Shown: positions 4,438 to 5,498 of the stretch, piece after piece
Numbering within the stretch: the first letter of the stretch is position 1
Layout: every line of letters begins with the position of its first letter
From: Acidobacteriota bacterium
Lineage (GTDB): Bacteria > Acidobacteriota > Vicinamibacteria > Vicinamibacterales > UBA8438
DNA: 5,498 nt
Direction: 5' to 3'
Assembly (NCBI GenBank): GCA_011523485.1
Contig: WTGR01000396.1
Coordinates: forward strand, 1 to 5,498
Notes under the pieces: generated by a model
The model's input: only the letters and a program-made list of their open reading frames with translations
Told to the model about the DNA's origin: nothing
Databases searched by the model: none
Translations under genes and position numbers: made by a program

Positions 4438-5498
4438 TCAGACCGTCGCGTCGAGGCCTTGAGCCGCCGCAACCTCGCGGGCGCTCGGGTTCACGGAGGG
4501 GCGGAAGGGAACCTTGCACACGCGCGCAGAGTCCGGTCGGCCCGGCTCGCTGGCGTATTCGTCGGGCAGCCACACCGTGAGTTCCGTGCCGACGGTCGAC
4601 CTTCCGGCGGGTACGTAACCGAGCGCGATGTTGCAGCCCAATTCGGGGGCGTACCAAGGTGACGTGAGATAACCAATGGGGTCGCCGCCGTCCGCGTCCG
4701 ACACGAGCCAGAAGTCCGGTGCGTAGTCGTCGATGGGCTTTCCGCCCAGCGTCATCCCCGCCATGACCATCGCAAACGGGCAGCGCCCGGCGTCCAGCTC
4801 GGCGCGCTGGCGCTCCAGCGCGGCGCGCCCGATGTAGTCCCCCTTCTTCTCGCGCGGCACCTGGTAGCCAAGGTTGCACTGGAACGGACTCGTCTCGTGG
4901 TCGATGTCCTGTCCCCATGACAGGATTCCGGCCTGGATCCGGCGCTGATGGCCCGGAGCGATGACCATCAGGCGGTGCGCTTCCCCGGCCGCGAGCACGG
5001 CCCGCCACAGCTTCTCGGCGTGCAGGGTGGCGTCGCGAAGATAGATCTCGTACCCCTTCTCGCCCGAAAACCCGGATTGCGAAACCACCACGGAGGTGCC
5101 CGCGACCTCCGCCTCCATGAGGCCGTAGTACGGGATGTCCCGGATGCCTCCGCCCACCAAGTCGACCATGAGATCGAGCGACTTCGGCCCCTGGATCTGC
5201 AGCGGACAGACGTCGATTTCGTCGATCTCCACGTCCATTCGGAGCCCGACGTTCACGCCCTGCAGCCAGAAAAGAAGGTCGGAGTCGGCCAGCGAGAACC
5301 AGAACTCGTCCCCGGCAAGCCGCAGCAGCACCGGGTCGTTCAGAATCCCTCCCTTCTCGTTGCAGCAGATGACGTACTTCGCGTGCATCGGCTCGATCCG
5401 GGTCGCGTCCCGGGTGATCACGTAGTCGGTGAACCGTTCCGCATCCGGTCCCCTGACCCGGATCTGACGCTCCACCGCGACATTCCACACCGTGACGT
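4438..5498 (-). CDS. GcvT/DmdA-type aminomethyltransferase family protein (5' end outside window)
   Basis: The frame runs from the right edge to TGA at 4438-4440. A GTG at 5490 begins WNVAVERQ, but family proteins have an upstream segment of roughly 30-45 residues ending in a similar HVTxWNVAVERQ motif. The frame is also open to the edge, so GTG is probably an internal Val codon and the start lies beyond the window. Numbering from that GTG: IRVRGPDAERF (10-20), CNEKGGILNDPVLLRLA (43-59), WFSLADSD (64-71), PLQIQGPKS (96-104), SGFSGEKGYEIYL (139-151), and AGILSWGQDIDHETSPF (187-203) in the folate-binding fold, followed by the C-terminal barrel. The ADSD and QIQGPKS pattern is closer to DmdA-type demethylases than to housekeeping GcvT. 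DmdA moves a methyl group from dimethylsulfoniopropionate to tetrahydrofolate. The substrate here is unknown; the neighbours suggest an N-methyl donor, with the adjacent reductase consuming methyl-tetrahydrofolate. Confidence 0.85.
   Translation of the reverse strand, partial: VTVWNVAVERQIRVRGPDAERFTDYVITRDATRIEPMHAKYVICCNEKGGILNDPVLLRLAGDEFWFSLADSDLLFWLQGVNVGLRMDVEIDEIDVCPLQIQGPKSLDLMVDLVGGGIRDIPYYGLMEAEVAGTSVVVSQSGFSGEKGYEIYLRDATLHAEKLWRAVLAAGEAHRLMVIAPGHQRRIQAGILSWGQDIDHETSPFQCNLGYQVPREKKGDYIGRAALERQRAELDAGRCPFAMVMAGMTLGGKPIDDYAPDFWLVSDADGGDPIGYLTSPWYAPELGCNIALGYVPAGRSTVGTELTVWLPDEYASEPGRPDSARVCKVPFRPSVNPSAREVAAAQGLDATV

Noticed and set aside
5488..5490. GTG at 5490 as the true start of the GcvT/DmdA-type gene
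   Set aside because: The frame stays open to the edge and WNVAVERQ is normally internal in this family, so about 30-45 residues are expected upstream.

Overview
This is a GC-rich bacterial window, densely coded, with long open frames and short gaps. The base composition and protein families fit a high-GC proteobacterium or an uncultured marine or soil lineage. No rRNA, tRNA or phylogenetic marker is present, so the host cannot be named. I see no mobile element, CRISPR array or RNA gene.

Layout, left to right. (1) Positions 1-1461, minus strand: the N-terminal 487 residues of a dimethylglycine/sarcosine-dehydrogenase-type flavoprotein, whose C-terminal part lies beyond the left edge. (2) Positions 1454-2035, minus: a 193-residue HD-domain protein of the PhnZ/TmpB diiron oxygenase type. 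It lies upstream of gene 1 and overlaps it by 8 bp (ATGAGTGA). (3) Positions 2036-2330: a 295-bp divergent control region with a plausible sigma-70 promoter pointing right. (4) Positions 2331-3446, plus: a gamma-butyrobetaine-hydroxylase-like Fe(II)/2-oxoglutarate oxygenase (TmpA-like). (5) Positions 3516-4418, plus: a methylenetetrahydrofolate-reductase-like protein carrying a perfect 26-bp palindrome inside its coding sequence. (6) Positions 4438-5498, minus, convergent with gene 5 and cut by the right edge: a GcvT/DmdA-type tetrahydrofolate-dependent methyltransferase.

The genes read as one catabolic module. A 2-oxoglutarate hydroxylase beside an HD diiron oxygenase repeats the two-step logic of PhnY/PhnZ and TmpA/TmpB: hydroxylate a carbon, then cleave its bond oxidatively. 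TmpA/TmpB releases glycine betaine from trimethylaminoethylphosphonate. The other three proteins would strip N-methyl groups onto tetrahydrofolate and return the one-carbon units to central metabolism. The most interesting point is that the HD protein keeps all six predicted diiron ligands. In a from-memory alignment it lacks the residues PhnZ uses to hold its phosphonate and gate its iron, and the trimethylammonium cage of the 2-oxoglutarate oxygenase is also altered. The pair may therefore be a related but uncharacterised pathway with a different N-methylated substrate. Alignments to named reference proteins here were made from memory and need to be rerun.
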